From: Dankookia rubra
GTDB taxonomy: Bacteria > Pseudomonadota > Alphaproteobacteria > Acetobacterales > Acetobacteraceae
NCBI RefSeq assembly: GCF_004355005.1
Contig: NZ_SMSJ01000041.1
Coordinates: 1-50,291, forward strand
Direction of reading: 5' to 3'
DNA length: 50,291 nucleotides
The stretch's first letter is position 1; the number at the start of each line of letters is the position of its first letter. This document shows positions 17,653 through 26,456 of this stretch, one piece after another. The notes under the pieces were generated by a model. The model was not told where the DNA came from, searched no databases, and saw nothing but the letters and a program-made list of their open reading frames with translations. A program made the position numbers and the translations under genes.

Positions 17653-18581
17653 ACGCCGAAGCCCTGGCCGCGGAGCGGACGCGGCCGGAATGGACCCGGG
17701 TGCCGGAGCGCGGCAGCGTCACGCTGGCGCGCTTCATGCTCTGGTTGGTGCATGGCATCGGCTGGTGGCCGGGCCACCTGCTGCTCTACCCCATCGCCGG
17801 CTATTTCCTGCTCGCCTCGCCGCGACCGCGCGCCGCCGCCCGGGCCTATCTGGCGCGGGCGCTCGGCCGCCGGCCGGGGCTGCGCGACCTTTACCGGCTC
17901 TACTTCACCTTCGCTTCCACCATCCTCGACCGCGCCTTCCTGGTCAGCGGCCGCGCGGAGCGCTACCGCGTCGAGGTGCATGGGCTGGAGGCGCTGCAGG
18001 CGCAGATCGCCGAGGGCCGCGGCTGCCTGATTTTCGGCGCGCATCTCGGCAGCTTCGAGGCGCTGCGCCTGGTCGCCGACCGCGGCTGCCCGGTCGAGCT
18101 GGCGATCATGATGCATGAGGCCAATGCGGCCCGGCTGAAGGCGGTCTTCGACGCTGTCGGTGGCACTGCCCGCACCGCCGCGGTCATCCCGCTCGGCACG
18201 GCGGAGTCGATGCTGCGGGCGCAGGAATGCCTGCAGCGGAACGGGCTGGTCGGGCTGCTGGCCGACCGGGCGCCGCGCGCCGAGCGGGTGCTGGAGGTGC
18301 CCTTCCTCGGCCAGCCGGCGCCGCTGCCGACCGGGCCGCACCTGCTGGCCGCGGTGCTCGGCGCACCGGTCATGCTCGCCTTCGGGATCTGGCGTGGCCC
18401 GCGCCACTACGAGGTCCGCTTCGAGCCCTTCGCCGAGCCGCTGCCGCCCAGCCGAGCCGGCCGCGAGGCCGCCATCGCGGAACGCGTCCGCCGCTATGCC
18501 GAGCGGCTCGAGGCGCTCTGCCGCGAGCACCCTTACAATTGGTTCAACTTCTACGATTTCTGGCGGCGGGACGCGACATGA
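17637..18581 (+). CDS. LpxL/HtrB-like lysophospholipid acyltransferase
   Basis: The 314-residue product belongs to the lipid A acyltransferase group, with FGAHLGSFEALR (H-x4-E catalytic pair), GLLADRAPR and PYNWFNFYDFW near the end (typical EQW-like tail). Hydrophobic stretches near residues 30-60 anchor it to the inner membrane. In these clusters it is thought to move the polyene acyl chain onto a lipid or sugar acceptor. It begins inside the dehydratase gene and ends with an ATGA overlap onto the LolA-like gene. Confidence 0.85.
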   Translation: MATRLNAEALAAERTRPEWTRVPERGSVTLARFMLWLVHGIGWWPGHLLLYPIAGYFLLASPRPRAAARAYLARALGRRPGLRDLYRLYFTFASTILDRAFLVSGRAERYRVEVHGLEALQAQIAEGRGCLIFGAHLGSFEALRLVADRGCPVELAIMMHEANAARLKAVFDAVGGTARTAAVIPLGTAESMLRAQECLQRNGLVGLLADRAPRAERVLEVPFLGQPAPLPTGPHLLAAVLGAPVMLAFGIWRGPRHYEVRFEPFAEPLPPSRAGREAAIAERVRRYAERLEALCREHPYNWFNFYDFWRRDAT

Positions 18582-19147
18582 GCCGGCGCGGCTTCTTGTT
18601 GCTGGCCCTGCTGCCCTGGGCACCGGCACGGGCGCAGCAGCCGGGTTTCGAGGCGCTGATGCGCCGCTTCGCCGCGCTGCCCGAATCCCGCGCCACCTTC
18701 ACCGAGGAGAAGGCGATCCCCGAGCTCGACCTGCCGCTGCCGAGCACCGGGCTGCTCGCCTGGCAGGCGCCCGACCGGCTGGAGAAGCGGACCACCAGCC
18801 CGATCGAGGAGGTGTTGCGGGTCGAGGGCGGCCGGCTGGACTATGCGCGCCCCGACCGCGGCATCCACCGCGAATTCAGCCTGGAGGACCAGCCGGAGAT
18901 GCGGGCACTGGTCGAGGCGATCCGCGGCACCTTGGCGGGCGATGCTGCGGCGCTGCGGCGCCACTACGAGGTCGGCTTCGCGGGTGCGGCGGAGGGCGCC
19001 TGGCGCATGGACCTCGTGCCGCTCTCGCTCCGGGTCCGCGCCGCGGTGCAGCGCATCCGCCTCGCCGGCCGCGGCGCCCAGATGCTCGAGGTCGATACCG
19101 AGGGCAATGGCGGGGTCACCCGGATGCGGATCACCCCCCAGCCTTGA
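18578..19147 (+). CDS. LolA-like outer membrane lipoprotein carrier
   Basis: The ATG at 18578 gives 189 residues with a signal peptide (RRGFLLLALLPWAPARA) and a LolA-type fold signature (FAALPESRATFTEEKAIPEL, GLLAWQAPDRLEKRT, DGxGGVTRMRI-like end). LolA carries hydrophobic lipids through the periplasm. The copy in aryl-polyene clusters (ApeL-like) is presumed to carry the pigment to the outer membrane. The stop overlaps the TTG start of the exporter. Confidence 0.8.
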   Translation: MSRRGFLLLALLPWAPARAQQPGFEALMRRFAALPESRATFTEEKAIPELDLPLPSTGLLAWQAPDRLEKRTTSPIEEVLRVEGGRLDYARPDRGIHREFSLEDQPEMRALVEAIRGTLAGDAAALRRHYEVGFAGAAEGAWRMDLVPLSLRVRAAVQRIRLAGRGAQMLEVDTEGNGGVTRMRITPQP

Positions 19148-21465
19148 GGCGCCTGCTGCTCGCGCTGGCGGCGCTCGCCGGGCTCGGCGCGGCGCTCGGC
19201 CTCGGCATCGGCCTGCGCACCGATCTTGCCGACTTCCTGCCGGCCGGCCGCACCCCGGCCAGCGCCTTCCTGGTCCGGGAACTGCAGAGCGGCGCCGCCA
19301 CCACCCTGCTGCTGGCGGGCATCGAGGGAGCGCCGCCGGCCGAGCTTGCGCGGATCTCGCGTGAGACCGCGGCCGGCCTGCGCGCCTCCGGCCGCTTCGA
19401 CTTCATCGGCGACGGCACGCTCAGCCTCTCGGAGGCTGAGCAGGCCTTCCTGTTCCGCTACCGCTACCTGCTCTCGCCGGAGACGCGGCCGGAGGCCTTC
19501 ACGGCCGCCGCGCTGCGGGAGCGGCTGCAGGCGCTGCTCGACGGGCTGCGCTCCGCCGCCTCCCCGCTGCTGACCCGCTTCGGCTTTGCCGACCCGACCG
19601 GCGCCTTCCTCGGCCTCGCCCGGGAATTCCTCGGCGAGACACGGGTCGAGACCCGCGACGGCGCCTGGCTCGCCGCCGGGAAGGGGCCGCCGCGCGCGCT
19701 GCTGCTCGCCCGCATCGCCGGCAGCGGCGGGCTGGACGCGGCGAGCCAGCAGGCGGCGATCGCCGCCTTCCGCGCCGCCTACGACGCCGCCCGGCCCGGC
19801 CCGGCCCGGCTGCTGCTGAGCGGCCCCGGCGTCTTCGGCGCCGAGGCCGCCCGGGCGATCCGCGGCGATGTCGAGCTCATCAGCCTGGCCTCGCTCGGGC
19901 TGCTCGGTGGCTTCCTGTGGTGGCGCTACCGCTCGCTGCTGCTGCTCGGCCTGGTCGCCGTGCCGCTCGGCGCCGGCACGCTGGCCGGCTTCGCCGCCAC
20001 GGCGCTCGTGGCGGGTGGGGCGCCGCACGGCATCGCCTTCGGCTTCGGCATGACCATGCTGGGCGTGACGGTGGACTACCCGATCCTGCTGGTCAGCCTG
20101 CGCCGGCCCGGGGAGGCGCTCGCCGACGCCGCCGCGCGCATCTGGCCGACCCTGCGCCTGGCGGCCGCCGCTGCGGCGACGGGGTTGGCGGCGATGCTGG
20201 GCTCGGGCTTCCCCGGCCTCGTGCAGCTCGGCGTCTTCGCCGGCAGCGGGCTGCTCACCGCTGCCTCGGTGACGCGCTGGGTGCTGCCGGCGCTGGTCCC
20301 GCGGGCGCGGATCGCGCCGCAGCCGATGCCGCGCCCGGTCGCCGCGGCGCTGCGGGCGCTGCGGGGCCGGCGCCGGCTGGCGTTCGGCCTGGTGGTGGTG
20401 GCGCTGCTGGTGCTGGCGGCGTCGGGCGGACCACGCTGGCAGCGCGACATCGCCGCGCTCAGCCCGGTGCCGGCCGCGGCCCAGGCGCTCGATGCCGAGC
20501 TCCGCCGCCAGCTCGGCGCGCCCGATGTGCGGCTCATCATCGCCGTCGGCCCGGGGACGGAGGCCGCGGTGCTGGCGGCCTCCGAGCGGCTCGGCGCCGC
20601 GATCCGGCCGCTGCTCGGGCCCGAGGGGGCGCTGGAGGCGCTCGACCTGCCGAGCCGCTGGCTGCCAGGCCCGGCGACGCAGGAGGCCCGCCGCGCCGCC
20701 CTGCCTGGGGCGGACGCGGCCGAGGCGGCGCTGCGCGAGGCGATACAGGGCCTGCCTTTCCGGCCCGGCGCCTTTGCCCCCTTCCTCGCCGCACTGGCGG
20801 AGAGCCGGGCCTTGCCGCCGCTGACCACGGCCGGCTTGGCGCAGGAGGCGCCGACGCTCGCGGCGCGGCTCTCGCCCCTGCTCACCCGGCGGGACGGGAC
20901 GGTGCGCGGCGTGGCGCTGGCCCAGGGGGTGCGCGACCCGGCGGCCTTGGCCGCGGCGGTGGCGGCGCTCGGCGACCCGGCCATCCTGCTGGTCGACGTC
21001 AAGGCGGAGACGGAGGGACTGCTGACGGATTACGGCCGGGCGACGCTGCTTTGGGCGCTGGCCGGCGGCGGCGTGGCGCTCGGCCTTCTGGCGCTCGGGC
21101 TCGGCGGGCCGGGCGCCGCGCTGCGCGTGGCGGCGCCGATCGGCGGCGCGCTGCTGGTCACTCTGGCCGCGCTGGCGGTGCTGGGGGAGGCGCTGACGCT
21201 CTTCCACCTCGCCTCCCTGCTGTTGCTTGCCGGTCTGGCGATCGATTATTCTCTCTTCCTCGCGCGGGCGCCCGACCCTTTCAGCGACGCCGAGGTTGCC
21301 CTGGGAGCCGTCTTGAACTGTGCCGCCTGCACGCTGCTGACCTTTGGGCTGCTTTCCCTCTGCGGCACGCCGGTGTTGCGCGGCATCGGGTTGACAGTGA
21401 GCTGCGGCGTGGCGAGTGCCTTTCTGCTGGCCTGCATGCTGGCGCCGCGCCTTGCTGATGCCTGA
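19144..21465 (+). CDS. MMPL-family exporter
   Basis: A TTG at 19144 overlapping the previous stop gives 773 residues. A first membrane span (LLLALAALAGLGAALGLGIG) is followed by a periplasmic loop, a spans cluster (ISLASLGLLGGFLWWRYRSL, VAVPLGAGTLAGFAATAL, IAFGFGMTMLGVTVDYPILL), then a second half with the same layout ending LGEALTLFHLASLLLLAGLA and IDYSLFLARAPDP. This two-half RND-like design and the GVTVDYPIL motif are typical of MMPL transporters such as ApeM, which move polyene lipids across the inner membrane. A very long minus-strand frame over it is a composition artefact. It overlaps the ketosynthase start by 8 bases. Confidence 0.9.
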   Translation: MRRLLLALAALAGLGAALGLGIGLRTDLADFLPAGRTPASAFLVRELQSGAATTLLLAGIEGAPPAELARISRETAAGLRASGRFDFIGDGTLSLSEAEQAFLFRYRYLLSPETRPEAFTAAALRERLQALLDGLRSAASPLLTRFGFADPTGAFLGLAREFLGETRVETRDGAWLAAGKGPPRALLLARIAGSGGLDAASQQAAIAAFRAAYDAARPGPARLLLSGPGVFGAEAARAIRGDVELISLASLGLLGGFLWWRYRSLLLLGLVAVPLGAGTLAGFAATALVAGGAPHGIAFGFGMTMLGVTVDYPILLVSLRRPGEALADAAARIWPTLRLAAAAAATGLAAMLGSGFPGLVQLGVFAGSGLLTAASVTRWVLPALVPRARIAPQPMPRPVAAALRALRGRRRLAFGLVVVALLVLAASGGPRWQRDIAALSPVPAAAQALDAELRRQLGAPDVRLIIAVGPGTEAAVLAASERLGAAIRPLLGPEGALEALDLPSRWLPGPATQEARRAALPGADAAEAALREAIQGLPFRPGAFAPFLAALAESRALPPLTTAGLAQEAPTLAARLSPLLTRRDGTVRGVALAQGVRDPAALAAAVAALGDPAILLVDVKAETEGLLTDYGRATLLWALAGGGVALGLLALGLGGPGAALRVAAPIGGALLVTLAALAVLGEALTLFHLASLLLLAGLAIDYSLFLARAPDPFSDAEVALGAVLNCAACTLLTFGLLSLCGTPVLRGIGLTVSCGVASAFLLACMLAPRLADA

Positions 21466-22672
21466 ACCCGCTCCCCTGTGGCCGCTGGCGCTCGGCGCCT
21501 GCAGCGCCGTCACGGCCATGGGCGCCGGCCTCGCGCCGCTGCGCGCGGCGCTGCATGAGCGCCGGACCGGCCTTCGCCCCTGCACGCTGGAGGGCATGCC
21601 GGAGGATATCTGGATCGGCCGCGTGCCGGGGCTCGAGGCGGTGGCGATCCCCGCGGCGCTGGCCGGCTTCGCCTGTCGCAACAACCGACTGGCAGAGCTT
21701 GCCCTGGGCACCGACGGCTTCGCCACCGCGGTCCAGGCGGCGCGGGAGCGGCACGGCGCCGAGCGCATAGCCGTGGTGCTCGGCACCAGCACCGCCGGCA
21801 TCGAGGAGACCGAGCAGGCCTGGCGCCGGCGCGAGCCAGCCGGCGGCGCCCTGCCGACGGATTTCGATTACGCCCGCACCCAGGACCTGCAGGCGCTGCC
21901 GCGCTATGTCCGCGCCCGGCTCGGCCTGCGCGGCCCAGCCATCGCGGTTTCCACCGCCTGCACCTCCGGCGCCCGGGCGATGATGGAGGCGGCGGCGCTG
22001 ATCGCCGCCGGGGTGGTGGACGCGGCGGTGGCGGGCGGGGTCGACACGCTCTGCCGGATGACGCTGCACGGCTTCGCCGCGCTGGAACTGCTGAGCCGCG
22101 GCGGGCCGACCCGGCCCTGCGCCGTCGACCGCGACGGCATTTCGATCGGCGAGGGCGCCGGGCTGGTGCTGCTGCAGCGGCCCGCGGAGGCGCCGCCGGG
22201 GGCGCCGCTGCTGCTCGGCGCCGGCGCCAGCAGCGACGGCCACCACATGTCCTCGCCGCATCCCGAGGGGCTGGGCGCGGTGACGGCCATGCGGGCGGCG
22301 CTGGACGCCGCGGGGCTGGCACCAGACGCCATCGACTACGTCAACCTGCACGGCACCGGGACCCGAGCTAACGACGCCATGGAGGACCGCGCGGTCCATC
22401 ACCTGTTCCAGGACCGGGTCCCCTGCAGCTCGACCAAGGCCTGGACCGGCCACACGCTTGGTGCCTCCGGCGCGATCGAGACGTTGATCTCCGCGCTCTG
22501 CCTCGAGGACGGGCTGGTCCCGGGCTGCCTCGGCGCCGCGTCGACCGACCCGGACTTCCGCAGCGCCGTCGCGCGGGACAACCGCGATCTGCCCGGGATG
22601 CGGCGGGTGCTCAGCAACTCCTTCGGCTTCGGCGGCAGCAACTGCGCCCTGCTGATTGGCGGGCCGGCGTGA
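21458..22672 (+). CDS. Beta-ketoacyl-ACP synthase (polyene-elongating ketosynthase)
   Basis: The ATG at 21458 gives 404 residues of the FabB/FabF fold. The active-site Cys is in VSTACTSGARAM near residue 168, the first His in LHGTGTRAND near 297, the second His in KAWTGHTLGASGA near 331, and the tail is SNSFGFGGSNCALLIG. The Cys-His-His set is complete, so it should condense malonyl-ACP. It is followed with a 4-base overlap by a chain-length-factor-like gene, the usual ApeO/ApeC heterodimer arrangement. Confidence 0.9.
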   Translation: MPEPAPLWPLALGACSAVTAMGAGLAPLRAALHERRTGLRPCTLEGMPEDIWIGRVPGLEAVAIPAALAGFACRNNRLAELALGTDGFATAVQAARERHGAERIAVVLGTSTAGIEETEQAWRRREPAGGALPTDFDYARTQDLQALPRYVRARLGLRGPAIAVSTACTSGARAMMEAAALIAAGVVDAAVAGGVDTLCRMTLHGFAALELLSRGGPTRPCAVDRDGISIGEGAGLVLLQRPAEAPPGAPLLLGAGASSDGHHMSSPHPEGLGAVTAMRAALDAAGLAPDAIDYVNLHGTGTRANDAMEDRAVHHLFQDRVPCSSTKAWTGHTLGASGAIETLISALCLEDGLVPGCLGAASTDPDFRSAVARDNRDLPGMRRVLSNSFGFGGSNCALLIGGPA

Positions 22673-23463
22673 GCCTCCTCCAGTGCCGGGTCGATGGGAT
22701 CGGCCTGCTGGGACCGGGCCTGCCCGGCTGGGAGGCGAGCCTCGCCTGTCTTGCCGGCCGTGCGTCCTGGGCACGAGGCGAGATCTCAGCCCCGCCGCCG
22801 GGGCTGCTGCCGCCGACCGAGCGCCGCCGCACCGGGCTGCCGGTGCGGCTGGCCCTGGCCGTGGCGGCCGAGGCCACGGCGGCCGAGCCGGACCGCGCCG
22901 GGCTGGAGACGGTCTTCGCCAGCGGCAATGGCGACGGCGCCATCGTCGGCGGCATCCTCGAGGCGCTGCACGACCCGGCTGGCATCGCCATCTCGCCGAC
23001 CGCCTTCCACAACTCGGTGCACAACGCGCCCTCCGGCTACTGGCACATCGCGGTCGGCTCGACCGCGCCCTCGGTCAGCCTGGGTGGGCATGACGGCAGC
23101 TTCGCTGCCGGCTTGCTGGTGGCGGCGACGGCGGTCGCGACGCGCCGCCGGCCGGTGCTGTTCTGCGCATATGACGTGCCAATGGCGCCGCCGCTCGACC
23201 GCGTGCGGCCGACCGGCTGCGCCTTCGCCGCGGCGCTGCTGCTGCGGCCCATGGGCGCGGCCGGCAACCTGCTGGCGCTGCGGTACGTCGCGGCGCCGGC
23301 CGAGGCGACGCCAGCCGCGGATGCGCTCGACCTGCTGGCAGCGGAGAACCCCGCCGCACGCGCCTTGCCGCTGCTGCGCGCCCTGGCCATTCGGCGGGAG
23401 GCGGCGCTGCAGCTGCCGCTGGACGAGTCGGCGCATCTGGCGCTGGAACTCGCGCCGTGCTGA
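22669..23463 (+). CDS. Ketosynthase-like chain length factor (ApeC-like)
   Basis: The GTG at 22669 overlaps the ketosynthase stop. The 264-residue product is a short ketosynthase-like protein of the Ketoacyl-synt_2 type. The nucleophile region VSLGGHDGSFAAGLL has no Cys, so it cannot condense on its own. In characterised aryl-polyene systems such proteins pair with the adjacent ketosynthase and set chain length. It is only about two thirds of a normal ketosynthase, and the C-terminal half is reduced. This is normal for the subfamily rather than damage. Confidence 0.8.
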   Translation: MSLLQCRVDGIGLLGPGLPGWEASLACLAGRASWARGEISAPPPGLLPPTERRRTGLPVRLALAVAAEATAAEPDRAGLETVFASGNGDGAIVGGILEALHDPAGIAISPTAFHNSVHNAPSGYWHIAVGSTAPSVSLGGHDGSFAAGLLVAATAVATRRRPVLFCAYDVPMAPPLDRVRPTGCAFAAALLLRPMGAAGNLLALRYVAAPAEATPAADALDLLAAENPAARALPLLRALAIRREAALQLPLDESAHLALELAPC

Positions 23464-23897
23464 CGCCGCCGCTGGACCATGCGGCCATTGCCCGGCTGGT
23501 GCCGCACCAGGGCGGCATGTGCCTGCTGGACCGGGCGCTTGACTGGAATGCGGAGCGGATCACCTGCGAGGCGGTGGCCCATGCTGCGCCGGACAATCCG
23601 CTGCGGCGGGACGGCATGCTGCCCGCCGTCTGCGGCCTGGAATTCGCGCTGCAGGCCATGGCGCTGCACGGCGCCCTGATCGCGGCGGCGCCGCAGCCTG
23701 CCGGCTTCGTCAGCAGCCTGCGCGAGGTGCAGCTCGGCGCCGCACGGCTCGACACCGTCCCCGGGCGCCTGCGCATCACCGCCGAGGCGCTGATCGCCGA
23801 GGCGCGCGGCTTCATCTACCGCTTCGAGGTCACCGGCGGCGGCGCGGTGCTGCTCAGCGGCCAAGCGGCGGTGATCCTGCCGGAGCCGGCGGCATGA
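23457..23897 (+). CDS. 3-hydroxyacyl-ACP dehydratase (ApeP-like hotdog protein)
   Basis: The GTG at 23457 gives 146 residues with the ApeP-type start (IARLVPHQGGMCLLDRALDW), where the His of PHQGGM is in the catalytic position, and a hotdog helix region LEFALQAMALHGAL. It dehydrates the 3-hydroxy intermediate to make the conjugated double bonds. It overlaps the genes on both sides by a few bases. Confidence 0.85.
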   Translation: MLTPPLDHAAIARLVPHQGGMCLLDRALDWNAERITCEAVAHAAPDNPLRRDGMLPAVCGLEFALQAMALHGALIAAAPQPAGFVSSLREVQLGAARLDTVPGRLRITAEALIAEARGFIYRFEVTGGGAVLLSGQAAVILPEPAA

Positions 23898-24625
23898 GCA
23901 CGCCGCGGCGCGCCCTGGTGACCGGCGGCAGCAGCCCGATCGGCGGCGCCATCTGCCGCCGCCTCGCGACCGATGGGCGGGAGGTGCTGGTGCATGCGCA
24001 TGCCGGGCTGGCCCGGGCCGAGGCGGTGGCGGCGGCGATCCGCGCCGAGGGCGGCCAGGCCCGGGCCTTCGTCTGCGACCTGACCGACATGGCGGCGACC
24101 GCGGCGGCCCTGGAGGCGCTGCTGGCGCAGGGCGGGCCGGTGCAGATCCTGGTTCACAATGCCGGCACGCATGACGACGCCCCGCTGGCGGGCATGAGCG
24201 AGGCGCAGTGGCGCGGCGTGATCGACGTCTCGCTGCACGGCTTCTACGCGGCGCTGCGGCCGCTGCTGCTGCCGATGATCGGCACGCGCTGGGGCCGCAT
24301 CCTGGCGATCTCCTCGATCTCCGGCTTGATCGGCAACCGCGGCCAAGTGAATTACGCCGCTGCCAAGGCCGGGTTGATCGGCGCGGTGAAGTCGCTCTCG
24401 CTCGAATACGCCTCGCGCGGGGTGACGGCAAATGCGGTGGCGCCCGGGATCATCGACAGCCCGGCGGTGGCGGCAGCAATATCGCGCGAGCGCATCGCGC
24501 AACTGGTGCCGGCACGCCGCGCCGGACAGCCGGAGGAGGTGGCGGATCTGGTCGGCTTCCTCGCCTCGGAGCGGGCCGGCTACATCACCGGCCAAGCCAT
24601 TGCGATCAGCGGCGGGCTCGGCTGA
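23894..24625 (+). CDS. 3-oxoacyl-ACP reductase, FabG/SDR family (ApeQ-like)
   Basis: The 243-residue SDR protein has TGGSSPIGGAI (NADPH loop), HNAGTHDD, ISSISGL (catalytic Ser) and NYAAAKAG (catalytic Tyr and Lys), with the FabG-like end GQAIAISGGLG. It reduces the ketoacyl intermediate in each elongation cycle and is the last gene of the plus-strand operon. The convergent lipoprotein gene starts 10 bases downstream, leaving little room for a terminator. None was seen. Confidence 0.9.
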   Translation: MSTPRRALVTGGSSPIGGAICRRLATDGREVLVHAHAGLARAEAVAAAIRAEGGQARAFVCDLTDMAATAAALEALLAQGGPVQILVHNAGTHDDAPLAGMSEAQWRGVIDVSLHGFYAALRPLLLPMIGTRWGRILAISSISGLIGNRGQVNYAAAKAGLIGAVKSLSLEYASRGVTANAVAPGIIDSPAVAAAISRERIAQLVPARRAGQPEEVADLVGFLASERAGYITGQAIAISGGLG

Positions 24626-24635
24626 GCGGCGCGGC

Positions 24636-25028
24636 TCAGGAGGATTTCGGCACCGACTGCTGGATGATGGTGTTCCGCAAATTCTGCACCCAACTGTTGT
24701 AGTTGCGGTGGATCATCCCGTTCTCGTAGTTGAGGTTGGTGCTTGAGACGTAGCGGATGGCGAAGCGCTGCGTGTCGTAGGTGATCTGCACAACCGCCTG
24801 GTGCGAGCGGAGCAGCAACGTGCCGCGCATCACCCCAGGGCCCTCGGGGTCGATGCGCCAGCCGAGGACGGTGCCGGCGGCGCGGATCTGGTCGGCCCGC
24901 TGCGCCAGAGGGGCGCGGCCGAGGAATTCGCCGCTGGCGTCCTGCACCGGGGCGGTGCGGGCGCAGCCGGCCAGCGCGCCGGCGGTGAGCAGGGCCGCAG
25001 CGACGAGGCCGCGTCGGGTCGGTTTCAT
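24636..25028 (-). CDS. Small lipoprotein of unknown function
   Basis: The 130-residue product starts with a lipoprotein signal (RRGLVAAALLTAGALAGC, lipobox LAGC with Cys near residue 22). The mature part has IHRNYNSWVQNLRNTI near the end, a pattern seen in other proteobacterial lipoproteins of unknown role. It is convergent with the pigment operon, and a part in pigment export is possible but not shown. No catalytic motif is visible. Confidence 0.8.
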   Translation of the reverse strand: MKPTRRGLVAAALLTAGALAGCARTAPVQDASGEFLGRAPLAQRADQIRAAGTVLGWRIDPEGPGVMRGTLLLRSHQAVVQITYDTQRFAIRYVSSTNLNYENGMIHRNYNSWVQNLRNTIIQQSVPKSS

Positions 25029-25353
25029 GGCGTCCTCCGGAAGGCTTTCGCTACGTCCGGTGGAGGATGCGCGTTCCGATACGGATCCTCAACCCGGCAC
25101 GCTGGCCGCATCCCGTCCTGCCGGCGGCTTCGGGCCGGCCGCGCGGCTGCCCGCTATCGGCGATGGCATGCCGACCCGCTCAACGGGCCTCCCATTCGCA
25201 ACATTAACAGTCACATGATATGTAACCACAATAATTATGAAGTAAGGCCGGCTGCCATTACTTTGACCGAGGGGTGCATCGCCACGCGGCGATTGCTGGT
25301 CCGCTGAAAGCTCCATACGGTGAACGGCCTGGATTGTCCCCATTCGAGGCCCA
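25029..25353. other. Divergent intergenic region between two lipoprotein genes
   Basis: This region must hold the promoters for both lipoprotein genes. An AT-rich core (about 25195-25250) stands out against the GC-rich surroundings and includes the 25210-25226 inverted repeat. No RNA gene was recognised. Confidence 0.5.
25210..25226. promoter_or_regulatory. Inverted repeat, candidate operator
   Basis: GTCACATGATATGTAAC is a near-palindrome (GTYACAT-3-ATGTRAC) in the AT-rich part of a divergent promoter region. Its shape is that of a dimer-binding site. The regulator is unknown. Confidence 0.35.
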
Positions 25354-25959
25354 ATGCGCGTCCTCGCTGTCCTAGTCCTGCCGGCACTGCTCGCAGTTGC
25401 CGCCTGCGGCGCCACCCGGTCTCCCATGGCCTATGCGCCTACGGTCGCGGTCCAGCGTGCCGCCACGGCGCGACCCGTCGTCCAGGTTGTCAACCCGGTC
25501 ACCAATGAACGCCGCACCGGACGAGAGGACCCGACCTGGATTGGCACCATCCGGGGCGGATACGGCAACCCGGTGAAGGCCCTGCATGCCGACGAACCCG
25601 TAAACAGGGTTGTCGGCAAGGCCTTCGCCGCGGGCTTGGCAGCGCGCGGGCTCGATGCCGGGCCGGGCGGCAGTGCGCCTTATCTGCTGGCCGTCACCAT
25701 CCACCAATTCGACGCGAACCAGTATGTCCGGCGCGAAGCCACGGCGGATTTCACCGTGGTGGTCACCGAGCGCGCGACGGGGCGGGAGGTCTGGCGCGGC
25801 CGTGAGAAGGTCTACATCGTCGACGGCAGCATACTGTCGCTGAGCACAGGTGTCTTTGCCTCGGTCGAAGATCTCCGACAGGTCGCACTGAAGGCGATGA
25901 ACGAGGCGGTCGACAAATTGCTCGACCAGGCGGCCTTGAGGGTCGCCATTCGCGCCTGA
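25354..25959 (+). CDS. Lipoprotein of unknown function
   Basis: The 201-residue product has a lipobox (LPALLAVAAC, Cys near residue 19) followed by a flexible Ala/Val-rich linker and a globular part. PYLLAVTIHQFDANQYVRRE, TADFTVVVTERATGREVW and SGSILSLSTG-like strands suggest a YajG-like or similar alpha/beta fold. It is transcribed away from the minus-strand lipoprotein at 24636-25028. No partner is evident and the function is unknown. Confidence 0.75.
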   Translation: MRVLAVLVLPALLAVAACGATRSPMAYAPTVAVQRAATARPVVQVVNPVTNERRTGREDPTWIGTIRGGYGNPVKALHADEPVNRVVGKAFAAGLAARGLDAGPGGSAPYLLAVTIHQFDANQYVRREATADFTVVVTERATGREVWRGREKVYIVDGSILSLSTGVFASVEDLRQVALKAMNEAVDKLLDQAALRVAIRA

Positions 25960-26097
25960 ACATGCCTGCGGGACGGAGCGGTGCCGCGCCGGCCGGATCA
26001 CGGCTTCGGCGCATGCTCCGACTTCAGCCATCCTTCAGCCGCATAAACTGCGTCCGACATAGGCGCCACTCGCGGCAAGGAGCACCCGGGACTGCCG

Positions 26098-26213
26098 TCT
26101 GGATTGTTTCAGACAGACATTGGCAACGGCAAGGGTGGCGAAGGTGAGGTGGATTGCCCCGCGCTGCTCATAGCGAATGGTGAGGCGACGGAAGCGAGCC
26201 ATCAGGCCACCGT
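26098..26213 (-). mobile_element. IS5-family transposase fragment
   Basis: A short stretch inside a minus-strand frame reads ARFRRLTIRYEQRGAIHLTF followed by ATLAVANVCLKQSRR, the usual C-terminus of IS5 (IS427/IS903-like) transposases. The flanking codons of the same frame are unrelated, so only about 38 codons remain. It lies at the boundary between the intact pigment region and the decayed region. Confidence 0.65.
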
Positions 26214-26456
26214 TCGCTCGCCCTCCAGCGGTGCCGCACAAACCCGCTGCTAGCCTCGACTCCATATCGTTTAACGTGGGGAATGCGGCGGCGGCGGCGA
26301 GGGTGCACGGAGTGCAGCGAGCTTCTGCATCGAGCGCCCCGCCCAGCAGGTCCACCAATCCGTAAACAACTTCGATCCTGAGTCCTCGCCCCGACGGCGT
26401 CGGGATTGCATTGGCGTCGGGATTGCATCCGTCCTGCCATAGACTCGCCCAGTCAG

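Noticed and set aside
17085-18629. A 514-codon minus-strand frame opposite the ligase and acyltransferase
   Set aside because: It is antisense to well-supported cluster genes and Arg/Ala/Gly-rich, a high-GC artefact.
18964-21801. A 945-codon minus-strand open frame over the MMPL exporter and ketosynthase
   Set aside because: It is antisense to two clear genes, is dominated by Arg/Gln/Gly/Ala, and has no motif. High GC removes stops from the opposite strand.
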